Shown: positions 40,879-51,536, counted from the stretch's first letter. The stretch is DNA of 64,000 bases from Sphingopyxis panaciterrulae (GCF_014199295.1 NZ_JACIJH010000005.1:1-64000), one strand, 5' to 3'. Notes: generated by a model from the letters alone, not told the origin. Made by a program: numbers and translations.

Positions 40879-41382
40879 TTATCGCAACCTTGCGCATCCC
40901 AGCGCGGCGGCGTCGATTGCGGTGGCGGCGCCGCGCAGGCGGTAGGTGTCGGCGATCGCGCCGCCGCCTTCCGCCACGCTCTCGACGCTCATGCTCGGGG
41001 CCGATCGCATCGCGGCGACGATGCCGGCGTCCATGCGCCTGTCGCTCGCCCAGCCGTGGACGCCGTTGCCGGTCAGGATGAAGCGGCGGCTGCCGATGGT
41101 CAGGCGCAGCTCGGCGCCATCGCGGCGCGGCTTCGACAGGCGGACGTAGAATTGGCCGCGAATCCCCGATTTCGGCCAATAGCCGATGCTGGCATAGGGT
41201 TTTGCCTGCGGCCGGCCGATCGTCGCGGCGGGAGCGGCGATCGCGTAGCAGCGCGGCGCCGACGACCCCTGGCCGTCGTCGCGAAAGGCACCCCAGCCGT
41301 CAAAGATGCCGAGCGCGGTGGGCGCGGCGGCCGCGGCGACGGGAAGGACCAGCGACAGGAGAAGAGGAAGGGCGCGCCGCAT
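40879..41382 (-). CDS. Exported IalB-like (invasion-associated locus B) protein
   Basis: The 167-residue protein has a signal peptide (MRRALPLLLSLVLPVAAAAA) followed by IFDGWGAFRDD, APRCYAIAAP and a C-terminal RRMDAGIVAAMRSAPSMSV and YRLRGAATAIDAAALGCARL. The overall layout (Trp near the start, paired Cys, MRxA region) resembles the IalB family of periplasmic proteins of unknown biochemistry. The assignment is by layout and motif memory only. The start at 41382 is set by the signal peptide. Confidence 0.65.
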   Translation of the reverse strand: MRRALPLLLSLVLPVAAAAAPTALGIFDGWGAFRDDGQGSSAPRCYAIAAPAATIGRPQAKPYASIGYWPKSGIRGQFYVRLSKPRRDGAELRLTIGSRRFILTGNGVHGWASDRRMDAGIVAAMRSAPSMSVESVAEGGGAIADTYRLRGAATAIDAAALGCARLR

Positions 41383-41554
41383 TGCGCCTTCGTTTGCGCG
41401 ATTGGGGATGCTTTGCAAGCATGGCTTGCGCGGCGCGGTGCGTTCGTTAAGGAAGGTTGGCATTTTCGGGGGCAGGGAATCGCGGCGCCGAATCGCCCGC
41501 GGGTTCCCGCCCTTTCAGGGACTTCTCCCGACAAGACAGGGATGACGAATTAGA

Positions 41555-42670
41555 ATGAAAGCGACGATCGAACGCGCAGTGCTTCTGAAAAGCCTCGGCC
41601 ACGTCCAGTCGGTGGTCGAACGGCGCAACACCATCCCCATCCTGTCGAACGTGCTGATCGAGGCCGACGCCTCGGGTCAATTGAAACTGATGGCGACCGA
41701 CCTCGACCTGCAGGTGGTCGAGACCGTCGCGGCCAGGGTCGAGACGCCGGGCACGACCACCGTGTCGGCGCACACCTTGTTCGAGATCGCCCGCAAGCTG
41801 CCCGAGGGCGCCGAGGTCAGCCTGTCGGCGGCCGAGGGCAAGATGCAGGTCAAGGCGGGCCGCTCGAACTTCAACCTGCCGACGCTGCCGCGCGACGATT
41901 TCCCGGTGATCGCCGAGGGCGACCTGCCGACCAGCTTCGAACTGCCGGTTGCCGAGCTGATCCAGATCATCGACAAGACGCGCTTCGCCATCTCGACCGA
42001 GGAAACGCGCTATTATCTGAACGGCATCTTCCTGCACGTCGCCGAGGATGCGACCGGGCCGGTGCTGAAGGCGGCGGCGACCGACGGCCACCGGCTCGCG
42101 CGCTATACGGTGACGCGCCCCGAGGGGGCGACCGGGATGCCCGACGTCATCGTGCCGCGCAAATGCGTCGGCGAGATCCGCAAGCTGCTCGACGAGGCCG
42201 AGGGCAATGTCGAGATCAGCCTGTCGGCGTCGAAGGTCCGCTTCCAACTCGGCAATGCCGTGCTGACCTCGAAGCTGATCGACGGCACCTTCCCCGACTA
42301 CAGCCGCGTCATCCCGACCGCGAACGACAAGCTGCTCAAGGTCGATCCGAAGAGCCTGTTCCAGGGCGTCGACCGCGTGTCGACCATCGCGAGCGAAAAG
42401 ACGCGCGCGGTCAAGGTCGGGCTCGACAAGGATCGCATCACGCTGAGCGTGACCAGCCCCGAGAACGGCACCGCGGCCGAGGAACTGCCCGCCGGCTATG
42501 ACAGCGAGGCGATGGAGATCGGCTTCAACGCGCGCTATCTGTCCGATATCCTGGGGCAGGTCGACGGCGACAGCGTGGAATTGCATCTGGCCGACGCCAA
42601 TGCGCCGACGCTGATCCGCGAGAGCGAGAAGAGCCCGGCGCTTTATGTGCTGATGCCGATGCGGGTGTGA
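41555..42670 (+). CDS. dnaN: DNA polymerase III beta sliding clamp
   Basis: DnaN forms the ring that tethers DNA polymerase III to DNA. The 371-residue protein has three repeated clamp domains: MKATIERAVLLKSLGHVQSV with VERRNTIPILSNV at the start, TRYYLNGIFLHV and ATDGHRLARYT in the second, and DILGQVDGDSVELHLADANAPTLIRE in the third. It ends in YVLMPMRV. It is not next to dnaA here. An IalB-like gene lies divergent about 170 bases upstream; no special motif was seen in that space. A family B repeat follows the stop. Confidence 0.97.
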   Translation: MKATIERAVLLKSLGHVQSVVERRNTIPILSNVLIEADASGQLKLMATDLDLQVVETVAARVETPGTTTVSAHTLFEIARKLPEGAEVSLSAAEGKMQVKAGRSNFNLPTLPRDDFPVIAEGDLPTSFELPVAELIQIIDKTRFAISTEETRYYLNGIFLHVAEDATGPVLKAAATDGHRLARYTVTRPEGATGMPDVIVPRKCVGEIRKLLDEAEGNVEISLSASKVRFQLGNAVLTSKLIDGTFPDYSRVIPTANDKLLKVDPKSLFQGVDRVSTIASEKTRAVKVGLDKDRITLSVTSPENGTAAEELPAGYDSEAMEIGFNARYLSDILGQVDGDSVELHLADANAPTLIRESEKSPALYVLMPMRV

Positions 42671-42701
42671 GGCTCGCGTAAGTATCCGCCGGTAAATATT
42701 T

Positions 42702-42775
42702 GTCATTGCGAGCGAAGCGAAGCAATCCAGAGCGGTTTACGCTATTCTGGATTGCTTCGCTTCGCTCGCAATGAC
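42702..42775. repeat. Family B palindromic repeat, copy 4
   Basis: GTCATTGCGAGCGAAGCGAA and its exact complement enclose AATCCAGAGCGG/GCTATTCTGGATT. It is nearly identical to the copy at 25375 and lies between convergent dnaN and the dehydrogenase gene. Confidence 0.95.
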
Positions 42776-42792
42776 GACGAGATGTCTTGGCG

Positions 42793-44133
42793 TTATCCCG
42801 CCTTCGCGACGCGCCAGATCACGCCGCCGGTGTCGTCGGCGACGAGCGCGCTGCCGTCCTTGGCGACCTTGACGTCGGCGGGGCGGCCGCGCGTCGTTTC
42901 GGCGTCCTTGGCGAGGAAGCCCGACAGGAAGGGGATGGGCAGCGCATCGACCGGCTTGCCGTTCGCGCCGAACTTCACGAACGCCACGTCATAGCCCGTC
43001 GCGGGCTCGCGGTTCCACGAGCCGTGGCGGGCGATCAGCGCGCCGTTCGCCCAGCGCTCGCCGAGGTCGAGCCCCTGGGTGAAGGTGAAGCCGAGCGGCG
43101 CGACATGGGCGCCGAGGCCGTAGTCGGGGCGCTTCACATATTCGCGGCGGTCCTCCGGCTCGGGCGCGACGCGGGGATCGATGAAGCCGCCCCAATAATA
43201 CCAGGGCCAGCCGAAGAAATCGCCCTCGTCGACGTCGGTCAGATAGTCGGGGACGAGGTCGGAGCCGAGCATGTCGCGCTCGTTGACCACGGTCCAGAGC
43301 TGGTCGCTGCCCGGATAATAAGCGAGGCCGACCGGATTGCGCAGGCCCGCGGCGAAGGTGCGGACATAGCCGTTCTCGGGCCGCACCTCGAGTATCGCGG
43401 CGCGGCGGAATTCGTTGTTCACGCCCTTTTCGCCGATATTGCTGTCGGCGCCGACGCCGACATAGAGCCAGCCGTTCGGAGCCGCGACGAGGCTCTTGGT
43501 CCAGTGGCGGTTGGTGCCCTTCGCCGGCAGGTCGGCGATCTTCTTCGCCTTGCCCGCCATCTTCGTTGCGCCCTCGACATAGGGAAAGGCGAGCAGTGCG
43601 TCGGTGTTGGCGACATAGAGGGTGTCGCCGATCAGCGCCATGCCATAGGGCGAGTTGAGGCCGGTGATATAGGCGCTCTTGACCTCGGCCCTGCCGTCGC
43701 CGTCGCCGTCGCGGAGCAGGGTGATGCGGTTCGCCGACACGCCGCCGGCACCCGCCTTGCCCATCATCCGCTTCATCACCGCGCCCTCGATGCCGCCATC
43801 CTCGCGCGGCGGGCTCTCGGCCTCGGCGACCAGCACGTCGCCGTTCGGCAGGACGAGGATCGAGCGCGGGTGCTGCAGCCCTTCGGCGAAGCGCGCGACG
43901 GTCAATCCCTGCGCCGGCGTCGGCGCCGCATTCGCGGGCCAGCTCGTCGCCTCGGGCACGTTCATCGTCGGAAACATCTCCGGGTGCTGCGCGGCCATGA
44001 CCGGCACGCGGCCGCTGAGCTCGGCGGTCGAGAAGCGCGCGGCGTCGGGGCGCGACATCACATAGAATGCGATGCCCGCGGCGACCAGCAGCAGGACGAG
44101 GACGATGGCGGCATATTTCAGGATCTTGCGCAT
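42793..44133 (-). CDS. PQQ-type sugar (sorbosone) dehydrogenase-like protein
   Basis: A 446-residue beta-propeller protein of the L-sorbosone/glucose dehydrogenase group. One N-terminal membrane helix (LKYAAIVLVLLLVAAGIAFYV) anchors it with the body in the periplasm. Motifs: LPNGDVLVAEAESP, NSPYGMALIGDTLYVANTD, YVGVGADSNIGEKG, RNPVGLAYYPGSDQLW, NERDMLGSDLVPDYLTDV, GSWNREPATGYDVAFVKF. It oxidises sugars or alditols with PQQ in known relatives. PQQ use here is assumed. It is followed by a family B repeat and dnaN in the opposite direction. Confidence 0.85.
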   Translation of the reverse strand: MRKILKYAAIVLVLLLVAAGIAFYVMSRPDAARFSTAELSGRVPVMAAQHPEMFPTMNVPEATSWPANAAPTPAQGLTVARFAEGLQHPRSILVLPNGDVLVAEAESPPREDGGIEGAVMKRMMGKAGAGGVSANRITLLRDGDGDGRAEVKSAYITGLNSPYGMALIGDTLYVANTDALLAFPYVEGATKMAGKAKKIADLPAKGTNRHWTKSLVAAPNGWLYVGVGADSNIGEKGVNNEFRRAAILEVRPENGYVRTFAAGLRNPVGLAYYPGSDQLWTVVNERDMLGSDLVPDYLTDVDEGDFFGWPWYYWGGFIDPRVAPEPEDRREYVKRPDYGLGAHVAPLGFTFTQGLDLGERWANGALIARHGSWNREPATGYDVAFVKFGANGKPVDALPIPFLSGFLAKDAETTRGRPADVKVAKDGSALVADDTGGVIWRVAKAG

Positions 44134-44232
44134 GGGCCTCTGCTTACACCGCCGTATCGCGGCGGCAAAGGGGCGAAACGTTCGCGGGTGATGGGGTGGC
44201 CTCCTGCCCTTGTCCGCATCGGCACTCCAAGC

Positions 44233-44311
44233 CCGTTCGCGCTGGGCCTGCGCCCTTCCTCCTGCGGCTTCGAAGGAAAGAACAGCCCTTCGACAAGCTC
44301 AGGGCGGACGG
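44233..44311. repeat. Family A palindromic repeat, copy 4 (degenerate left arm)
   Basis: The left arm CCGTTCGCGCTGGGCCTGCG is diverged. The right arm CCCTTCGACAAGCTCAGGGC is intact. The gap 44134-44411 holds this copy and the dehydrogenase promoter region. Confidence 0.85.
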
Positions 44312-44411
44312 ATCATGGCGGAGGTGCAAGCCCTCGTTCCATTAACCTTACCCTGCTGTTCATCACGCTCGGGAACGGGGCGGTGAGAGGGGCGCGCTAG
44401 GACGAAGGCTC

Positions 44412-44648
44412 ATGCCATCGGCCGGGGACATCATGGAACTGCCAGCACCCTTTCTTGCCGACCGCGCCGCGGTCGACGATGCCCAGGCGCTGATCCGCGA
44501 CCATGGCGAGGAGGCCGGCTTCGCCGCGGCGGCGCGCGCCGAGCAATATCGCGTGCTCGGCAACCATATCCATTTTGCGCGCTGGCGGCAGATCGAGCGG
44601 CTGATCACCTATCTGTCGGTGGATAGCGCGCTCGATACGATTCATTGA
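44412..44648 (+). CDS. Small conserved-looking soluble protein
   Basis: A 78-residue protein, or 71 residues from the ATG at 44433. The second half, RAEQYRVLGNHIHFARWRQIERLITYL, has the look of a short conserved helical core that I have seen in small sphingomonad hypothetical proteins. The first half is acidic and helical (DDAQALIRDHGEEAGFAAA). GAAGG precedes the upstream start. No function is known. It is flanked by repeats on both sides, and no partner gene is obvious. Confidence 0.65.
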   Translation: MPSAGDIMELPAPFLADRAAVDDAQALIRDHGEEAGFAAAARAEQYRVLGNHIHFARWRQIERLITYLSVDSALDTIH

Positions 44649-44679
44649 TCGGAGCGAAGCAGCGCATCTTTCTTCGTCC

Positions 44680-44849
44680 CTCCCTTCCCCCTCGATGGGG
44701 GAGGCAGCGAGATCTGGCGGCTTGCCGCCCAGTCGCAGCGGAGGGGGTGGGGTTGCGGCGCTGCGGCACTCTGCGGCATCACCCCCATCCAACTGCGCCT
44801 AATCGCTGCGCGATAAGGCTTCATATCCTTCCCCCATCGAGGGGGAAGG
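44680..44849. repeat. Family D repeat, long copy
   Basis: The hairpins CCTTCCCCCTCGATGGGGGAGG and CCTTCCCCCATCGAGGGGGAAGG (split here as arms of about 10 bp) flank 120 bases that include GGCGGCTTGCCGCC and CAGTCGCAGCGGAGGGGG. It fills the space before the antiporter stop. Confidence 0.9.
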
Positions 44850-44879
44850 TTGGCGGGATTCCCGTGATCCGCCGGCGCT

Positions 44880-46667
44880 CTACCCCTCTTCCGCCGCCGG
44901 CGCCGGGGACGAGCGCAGCTTACGGATGCGCGGTTCGCGGTCGAGGTGGCCCTTGGCCATGATGTCGTGGCGCATCTTTGCGCGCACGTCGTGGATCGAC
45001 GCGATCACCGGCCCCATCGGGGCGCCGAGCCCGACCAGCACCGCCTCGGCGAGCTGGAGCGAGCTTTCGAGCGTTTCGGGCACCGCGTCGGTCGCGCCTG
45101 CCTGATAGAGGGCGGCGGCGTGGTCCGCGCCGCGGGCGCGCGAGATGATCGGCAGGTCGGGATATTTGCCGCGCAGCCGCCGCGTCATCCGCAATTGCTG
45201 GACTGGATCGTCCATCGTCAGCACGACGGCCTCGGCATTTTCTATCCCCAGCTTGGCGAGGCTGCCCGGCCGGCCGACATCGGTATAGCGGACGTTGAAG
45301 CCGTCGCGCCGCGCCGCCGCCACCGTGTCGATGTCGGCGTCGACCGCGATATAGGGCCGGTCGTGCTCGCGCAGCAGTTCGGCGACGACGCGGCCGACGC
45401 GGCCGAAGCCGACGACGACGGTGCGCCGCGGCGGCGCCTCCTCGGCCTCGACCTCGCTATTGCCCATCTCGATCCGCCGCGCGACGTCGTGGCCGATCCG
45501 CGCCAGCAGCGGCGTGATGGTCAGGCCGATCGCGGTGACGAGCTGCCAGAATTCGGCGGTCGCGCGGCTGATGAGCTGCGCCTGGAAGGCGGTGGCGAGC
45601 ACGATCAGGGTGGTTTCCGACGGGCTCGACATCAGCAGACCGACCTCGGCCGCGGTGCTGCGCCGCGCCGAGCCCGAAAAGCGCAGCAGCGCGGCGGTCA
45701 CGATCGTCTTGACCGCGACGACGCCGACCACGGCGATGACCAGCGCGGTCCAGTTGCGGGCAATGGTCGCGAGGTTCAGCCCCATGCCGACGCTGATCAG
45801 GAAGACCCCGAGCGCCAGCCCCTTGAAGGGCGCGGTGATCGCCTCGACCTCGCCATGATATTCGGTCTCGGCGATCATCAGCCCGGCGAGCAGCGCCCCG
45901 ACGATCGGCGACAGGCCGACCATCGCGGTCGCCAGCGCGGCGACGATGACGACGAGCAGGCTGGCCGCGAGGAACAGCTCGGGGTCCTTGGCGCGCGCCG
46001 CCTGCGCGAAGATGCGCGGCAGCAGGAACCAGCCGCCGATCGCCAGCGCCGCGACGACGAGCGCGCCATGCCACAGCGTCGTCAGCAGCAGTTCGGCATT
46101 GTCGCCCCCGGCGCTGGGCGCGAAGGCGCCGAGCACGAAGATGATCGGGACGATCGCCAGATCCTCGAACAGCAGCATCGCGAAGGAGGCCTGGCCGACC
46201 GCCGACTTGGTGCCCGCGATCGGCAGCACCAGCGCGGTCGACGACAGCGCGAGCGCGACGCCGAGGCCGAGCGCGGCGGGCGGCGACAGCGTCCCGATCA
46301 TGTAGAGGACGCCGCCGAGGATCGCGCCGCTGAGCAGCAGTTCGGCGGCGCCGACCCCGAAGACCAGCTTGCGAAGCTGCCACAGGCGGCGGAACGACAG
46401 TTCGAGCCCGATCGAGAAGAGCAGCAGGATGATGCCGAACTCGCCGAACAGCGCGATATCCTCGGGCGACCGGATCGTGACATGCTTGAGCCACGGATAT
46501 TGGCCCGCGAGCGCGCCGAGCCCCGACGGGCCGACGAGCAGGCCGACGAGGATGAAGCCGATCACCGGCGTGATGCGGAAGCGCGCGAAAGCGGGGATGA
46601 CGATCCCCGCGGCCCCGAGCACGACCAGGGCGTTGCTGAGGCTGGATGCTTCCGTTTCGATGGACAT
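44880..46667 (-). CDS. CPA2-family cation:proton antiporter with RCK domain (Kef/YbaL-like)
   Basis: The 595-residue protein has about twelve membrane helices (residues 1-390) of the CPA2 antiporter fold, with FRITPVIGFILVGLLVGP near residue 30 and the FSIGLELSFRRLW region. A cytoplasmic RCK/TrkA-N domain (VVVGFGRVGRVVAELL, then YIAVDADIDTV and LTMDDPVQQL) follows. It probably exports potassium or sodium for protons, gated by a nucleotide or ligand in the RCK domain. No KefF/KefG ancillary protein lies beside it. The start follows a clear family N-terminus. Confidence 0.92.
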   Translation of the reverse strand: MSIETEASSLSNALVVLGAAGIVIPAFARFRITPVIGFILVGLLVGPSGLGALAGQYPWLKHVTIRSPEDIALFGEFGIILLLFSIGLELSFRRLWQLRKLVFGVGAAELLLSGAILGGVLYMIGTLSPPAALGLGVALALSSTALVLPIAGTKSAVGQASFAMLLFEDLAIVPIIFVLGAFAPSAGGDNAELLLTTLWHGALVVAALAIGGWFLLPRIFAQAARAKDPELFLAASLLVVIVAALATAMVGLSPIVGALLAGLMIAETEYHGEVEAITAPFKGLALGVFLISVGMGLNLATIARNWTALVIAVVGVVAVKTIVTAALLRFSGSARRSTAAEVGLLMSSPSETTLIVLATAFQAQLISRATAEFWQLVTAIGLTITPLLARIGHDVARRIEMGNSEVEAEEAPPRRTVVVGFGRVGRVVAELLREHDRPYIAVDADIDTVAAARRDGFNVRYTDVGRPGSLAKLGIENAEAVVLTMDDPVQQLRMTRRLRGKYPDLPIISRARGADHAAALYQAGATDAVPETLESSLQLAEAVLVGLGAPMGPVIASIHDVRAKMRHDIMAKGHLDREPRIRKLRSSPAPAAEEG

Positions 46668-46769
46668 GAAACGGTTTTAGGGAGCGGGGCCGGGCTTGGC
46701 TACCGCCTTTGTCAATCAAAATGCTTGTTTGGGGGCGGGGTGGGCGGCCGGGAGGATTGGCCCTCACTT

Positions 46770-46847
46770 CGTCGCCCCCGCGAAGGCGGGGGCCGCCATC
46801 GGCCTTGCGCTATGTCTCCAGCGGCCCCCGCCTTCGCGGGGGCGACG
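46770..46847. repeat. Family C palindromic repeat, long copy
   Basis: CGTCGCCCCCGCGAAGGCGG and CCGCCTTCGCGGGGGCGACG are exact complements at the two ends of a 78-base palindrome. The 218-base gap 46668-46885 contains only this and the icd 3' end. Confidence 0.93.
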
Positions 46848-46885
46848 GAGATATGAGAACGGCCGCTCCCCCGAAGCGGCTATTC

Positions 46886-48100
46886 TCAGGCGCCCATCTT
46901 CTTTTCGAGATTCTCGACGATCGCCTCGAAGAAGCCTTCGGTGGTCAGCCAGTTCTGGTCGGGGCCGATCAGCAGCGCGAGGTCCTTGGTCATCTTGCCG
47001 CTCTCGACCGTCGCGACGCAGACCTTTTCGAGATCTTCGGCGAATTTGGTCAGCGCGGCATTATCGTCGAGCTTGCCGCGGTGCTTGAGGCCGCCGGTCC
47101 AGGCAAAGATCGACGCGATCGGGTTGGTCGAGGTCGCCTTGCCCTGCTGGTGCATCCGATAATGGCGGGTGACGGTGCCGTGCGCGGCCTCCGATTCCAC
47201 CGTCTTGCCGTCGGGGGTCATCAGCACGCTGGTCATCAGGCCCAAGGAGCCGAAGCCCTGCGCGACGGTGTCCGACTGGACGTCGCCGTCGTAATTCTTG
47301 CACGCCCAGACGAACTTGCCCGACCATTTCAGGGCCGATGCGACCATGTCGTCGATCAGGCGATGCTCATAGGTGATGCCGAGTTCGTCGAACTTCGGCT
47401 TGAATTCGTCGAGGTAGATTTCCTCGAACAGATCCTTGAAGCGGCCGTCATAGGCCTTGAGAATCGTGTTCTTGGTCGACAGATACACCGGCCACTGGCG
47501 CGCGAGGCCATAGTTGAGGCTGGCGCGTGCGAAGTCGCGGATCGAATCGTCGAGATTGTACATGCCCATCGCGACGCCCGACGAGGGGAACTGGAACACC
47601 TCCTCGTCGATCCGCGTGCCGTCCTCGCCTTCGAACACCATGCGCAGCTTGCCGGGGCCGGGGACGCGGAAGTCGGTCGCGCGATACTGGTCGCCGAAGG
47701 CATGGCGGCCGACGACGATCGGGTCGGTCCAGCCGGGGACGAGGCGGGGGACGTTCTTCATCACGATCGGCTCGCGAAAGACGACGCCGCCCAGGATGTT
47801 GCGGATCGTGCCGTTCGGCGACTTCCACATCTTCTTGAGGCCGAATTCCTCGACCCGCGCCTCGTCGGGGGTGATCGTCGCGCATTTGACGCCGACGCCA
47901 TGCTTCTTGATCGCGTTCGCGGCATCGACGGTGATCTTGTCGTCGGTGCGGTCGCGTTCCTCGATGCCGAGGTCGTAATAATGCAGGTCGATGTCGAGAT
48001 AGGGAAGGATCAGGCGTTCGCGAATCCACTGCCAGATGATCCGCGTCATTTCGTCGCCGTCGAGTTCGACGACCGGATTCGCTACCTTGATCTTGCCCAT
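46886..48100 (-). CDS. icd: NADP-dependent isocitrate dehydrogenase
   Basis: This TCA-cycle enzyme converts isocitrate to 2-oxoglutarate with NADPH. The 404-residue form is of the eukaryotic-like dimeric type: [20 protein letters not shown] at the start, [19 protein letters not shown] ([20 protein letters not shown]), the active-site Lys/Tyr region [36 protein letters not shown] (metal Asp), and the NADP loop [16 protein letters not shown]. It is monocistronic. The 3' end lies in a small hairpin (GAGAA/TTCTC) that overlaps the stop. Confidence 0.96.
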   Translation of the reverse strand: MGKIKVANPVVELDGDEMTRIIWQWIRERLILPYLDIDLHYYDLGIEERDRTDDKITVDAANAIKKHGVGVKCATITPDEARVEEFGLKKMWKSPNGTIRNILGGVVFREPIVMKNVPRLVPGWTDPIVVGRHAFGDQYRATDFRVPGPGKLRMVFEGEDGTRIDEEVFQFPSSGVAMGMYNLDDSIRDFARASLNYGLARQWPVYLSTKNTILKAYDGRFKDLFEEIYLDEFKPKFDELGITYEHRLIDDMVASALKWSGKFVWACKNYDGDVQSDTVAQGFGSLGLMTSVLMTPDGKTVESEAAHGTVTRHYRMHQQGKATSTNPIASIFAWTGGLKHRGKLDDNAALTKFAEDLEKVCVATVESGKMTKDLALLIGPDQNWLTTEGFFEAIVENLEKKMGA

Positions 48101-48219
48101 ATGCCTGCCTTTTCCTTGGGGAGTCGGATTTGCAGCGCGCCTTAGGCAATGCGGCCCGATTGTTCAACTGTCCTGACCCGATGGCGGAGTCCGGCTTTGG
48201 AGGAGAGTGATACCCTCCT

Positions 48220-48246
48220 CGTCACCCCGGACTTGATCCGGGGTGG
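48220..48246. repeat. Family C-like hairpin CACCCCGG/CCGGGGTG
   Basis: CACCCCGGACTTGATCCGGGGTG (as an 8-bp stem) sits in the 258-base space between divergent icd and psd, which also holds both promoters. Confidence 0.8.
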
Positions 48247-48358
48247 CCGAGCGGGAAAAGTGACGCCCTTGCCGGTCGGTTCCCCCGGCGCGGCTGGCGG
48301 AACCGGGCGCTTGCCTTATTCATTGTCAGTGCCGGGGTCGCACCGTAGAAGAGCCGCC

Positions 48359-49093
48359 ATGTCCACGACCATATCCTCGAACCGCCCCGGCGGCGGCATC
48401 AAGTGGCGCTGGCCCTCGGTGCATCCCGAAGGCCGCAAATTCCTGTTGATCGCGGCGATCGTCACCGTCTGTTTCTGGCTGCTCGGCTGGCCGGTGCTGC
48501 CGTGGCTGATGCTGGGCCTGACGATCTGGGTCGGCGCCTTCTTTCGCGATCCCGTCCGCATCACGCCCACCGGCGCCGACCTGATTATCGCCCCCGCCGA
48601 CGGACTGGTGACGCAGATCGCCGAAGTGCCGCCGCCGCCCGAGATCGCGGGGCCGGACGGGCTGGGCGAGGCGCCGGTGCTGCGCGTGTCGATCTTCATG
48701 AGCGTGTTCGACGTCCACATCAATCGTACCCCGATGGCAGGAACGCTGCGCAAGCTCGTCTATATCCCCGGAAAATTCCTGAACGCCGACCTCGACAAGG
48801 CGAGCGAGGACAATGAGCGCCAGCATTTCGTCGTCGAGCGCGCCGACGGGCTGCGCATCGGCTTCACCCAGATCGCCGGCCTCGTCGCACGGCGCATCAT
48901 GCCTTTCGTCAGCATGGGCAGCCCGCTCGAAACCGGTCAGCGCGTCGGGCTGATCCGCTTCGGCAGCCGGGTCGACGTGTTCCTGCCCGCGGGCACGACG
49001 CCGCAGGTGCTGCTCGGCCAGCGCACGCTGGCGGGCGAGACGATCGTCGCGCGGATCGGCACCAGCGAAACCCTCGACGGCGTCGGGCAATAA
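48359..49093 (+). CDS. psd: Phosphatidylserine decarboxylase (short, PSD-A type)
   Basis: Psd converts phosphatidylserine to phosphatidylethanolamine and carries a pyruvoyl group made by self-cleavage. The 244-residue protein is of the short bacterial type, with two N-terminal membrane helices (about residues 22-60), [28 protein letters not shown], and the self-cleavage site [11 protein letters not shown] (Gly-Ser) near residue 200. The start at 48359 is set by [13 protein letters not shown]. The TAA stop overlaps the ATG of pssA, so both are translated together. Confidence 0.95.
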   Translation: MSTTISSNRPGGGIKWRWPSVHPEGRKFLLIAAIVTVCFWLLGWPVLPWLMLGLTIWVGAFFRDPVRITPTGADLIIAPADGLVTQIAEVPPPPEIAGPDGLGEAPVLRVSIFMSVFDVHINRTPMAGTLRKLVYIPGKFLNADLDKASEDNERQHFVVERADGLRIGFTQIAGLVARRIMPFVSMGSPLETGQRVGLIRFGSRVDVFLPAGTTPQVLLGQRTLAGETIVARIGTSETLDGVGQ

Positions 49094-49866
49094 TGGCGGA
49101 GCCGATCGCGCCTGCGCCGGACGATCCGCGCCGCCGGATCGGCGGGGTGCCGCTGCGCGCCTTCGCGCCCAATGCGATCACCGCGCTCGCGCTCTGCTTC
49201 GGGCTGACCGGAGTACGCTTCGCGATCGGCGAGGAGTGGGAAAAGGCGCTCGCCGCGATCATCTTCGCCGGCGTGCTCGACGGGATGGACGGACGCATCG
49301 CGCGGCTGCTGCGCGCGCAGAGCCGCTTCGGCGCCGAGCTCGATTCGCTGTCCGACGTGATCGCCTTCGGCGTCGCGCCGGCGATGATCCTGTTCCTCTG
49401 GTCGCTCGCCGACGCGCCCAAGTTCGGCTGGACCGCGGCGCTCGCGCTCGCGGTGGGCTGTGCGCTGCGGCTCGCGCGCTTCAACTCGCGCATGGACGCC
49501 GATTTCCAGCCGCACAAGTCGGCGGGTTTCAACACGGGCATTCCGGCGCCGGCCGGGGCAGGGCTCGCCTTCGTTCCCGTCTATCTTTGGCTGGTGACGG
49601 GCAACGAGCTGTTTCGGGCCTGGTATGTGGTGATGCCGTGGGCGCTCGCCGTGGCGATGCTGATGATCTCGGCGATCCCGACCTATAGCTGGTCGTCGAT
49701 CCGCCTGCGCCGCTCGTGGCGGCTGTTCGCGCTGGCCGGCGTCGGCCTGCTCGGCGCGGCGCTCGTCACTGCGCCCTGGCACACGCTGCTGGCCGTTTGT
49801 GCCCTCTATCTTGTGCTGCTGCCGTTCGGCCTCACGAGCTATAAGCGGATCAGGCGGCGCGGCTGA
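49093..49866 (+). CDS. pssA: CDP-diacylglycerol-serine O-phosphatidyltransferase
   Basis: PssA joins CDP-diacylglycerol and serine to form phosphatidylserine, the substrate of Psd encoded just upstream. The 257-residue membrane protein has the CDP-alcohol phosphotransferase motif DGMDGRIARLLRAQSRFGAE then LDSLSDVIAFG (D-x2-D-G-x2-A-R-x8-G-x3-D-x3-D), and about seven helices. It overlaps psd by one base (TAATG). CDP-diacylglycerol comes from CdsA encoded 5 kb downstream. Confidence 0.95.
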   Translation: MAEPIAPAPDDPRRRIGGVPLRAFAPNAITALALCFGLTGVRFAIGEEWEKALAAIIFAGVLDGMDGRIARLLRAQSRFGAELDSLSDVIAFGVAPAMILFLWSLADAPKFGWTAALALAVGCALRLARFNSRMDADFQPHKSAGFNTGIPAPAGAGLAFVPVYLWLVTGNELFRAWYVVMPWALAVAMLMISAIPTYSWSSIRLRRSWRLFALAGVGLLGAALVTAPWHTLLAVCALYLVLLPFGLTSYKRIRRRG

Positions 49867-50107
49867 GCGGCGCGCGCGCCTTGACGATGCGCAGCGGGCG
49901 CGGTGCGCTCCGGCGCTCGCCCGCCCGGCGCAGCGGGATCGTCTGCGGCGCGGGGCCGGTCCGCGGACCCGTCGCGGCCGGGAAGGCGCCCTCGCCGGCC
50001 AGCGCCGACAGCACCGCCTCGCCATTGACCTTCAACATGCCCAGGATCACCGCGATGCCGAGCCCGACGGCGAGGGCGAAGAGGAGAGCGGCGGCGAGCT
50101 GAAGCAT
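49850..50107 (-). CDS. Small single-helix membrane protein with basic tail
   Basis: An 85-residue protein with one N-terminal membrane helix (residues 3-24, LQLAAALLFALAVGLGIAVI) and a soluble Pro/Arg-rich tail (PQTIPLRRAGERRSAPRPL). GACAGGGATC precedes its start. It is convergent with pssA and overlaps its 3' end by 17 bases. The function is unknown; a membrane-anchored basic linker is all that can be seen. Confidence 0.65.
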   Translation of the reverse strand: MLQLAAALLFALAVGLGIAVILGMLKVNGEAVLSALAGEGAFPAATGPRTGPAPQTIPLRRAGERRSAPRPLRIVKARAPLSRAA

Positions 50108-50269
50108 GATCCCTGTCCTTCCGGCGCGGCGGGCGGAGTTTGCCCGTTCAACGGTTTTGCTGGGCCTTTCGTTCTATGTTCCCTGTTTGTTCTCAAGGAG
50201 ATTGCGACGAATAGAGGGATATTGTCGATGAATTGAATTCCGGCATCGGTTCAAAGCATCATCGCCTTG

Positions 50270-50372
50270 CGTCATGCTGAACTTGTTTCAGCATCCATGA
50301 CCTGTTCTCTCGGCTAGCGCGGCGCTTCATTCGAGGGCAGACCATGGACCCTGAAACGAGTTCAGGGTGACG
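50270..50372. repeat. Family C-like repeat pair, GTCATGCTGAAC/GTTCAGGGTGAC type
   Basis: CGTCATGCTGAACTTGTTTC and ACGAGTTCAGGGTGACG are facing hairpins around about 60 bases. The 446-base gap 50108-50553 holds this element, and downstream of it the rpsB promoter and a long leader (about 50400-50540) with no gene seen. Confidence 0.8.
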
Positions 50373-50553
50373 AATGTCGGAAAGGATGTCCTATTGCCGA
50401 AAGCGAAGAGGCCTCTTTCCCTTGCTTTTCGCGGCGAAGGCCGCTAACGGGCCGCCCATTCCACATGGAAGGCGCCCATACCGGTGCCGGGCCATCCCCT
50501 AGCGGAGACCCCGGTTCTTGCCTTCCAGAGGACTAACCGGAAGGAGAAAGACT

Positions 50554-51399
<846 letters not shown>

Positions 51400-51536
51400 G
51401 CGTTTCGCGCATGACGGGACGGTGGCTGCCCCCTGGGCAGGCGCCGTCCCGGTCATCGTTCTGACTTATCGCCCCGCCATGCGCGCGGGCGTCCCGCGGG
51501 CCGGTTTCGGGTCCGCCCTTTTGAAAGGATATTTCC

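Noticed and set aside
44946..46856. 636-codon plus-strand frame antisense to the antiporter
   Set aside because: Rich in Arg, Asp and Gln without any motif; mirror image of a real membrane-protein gene.
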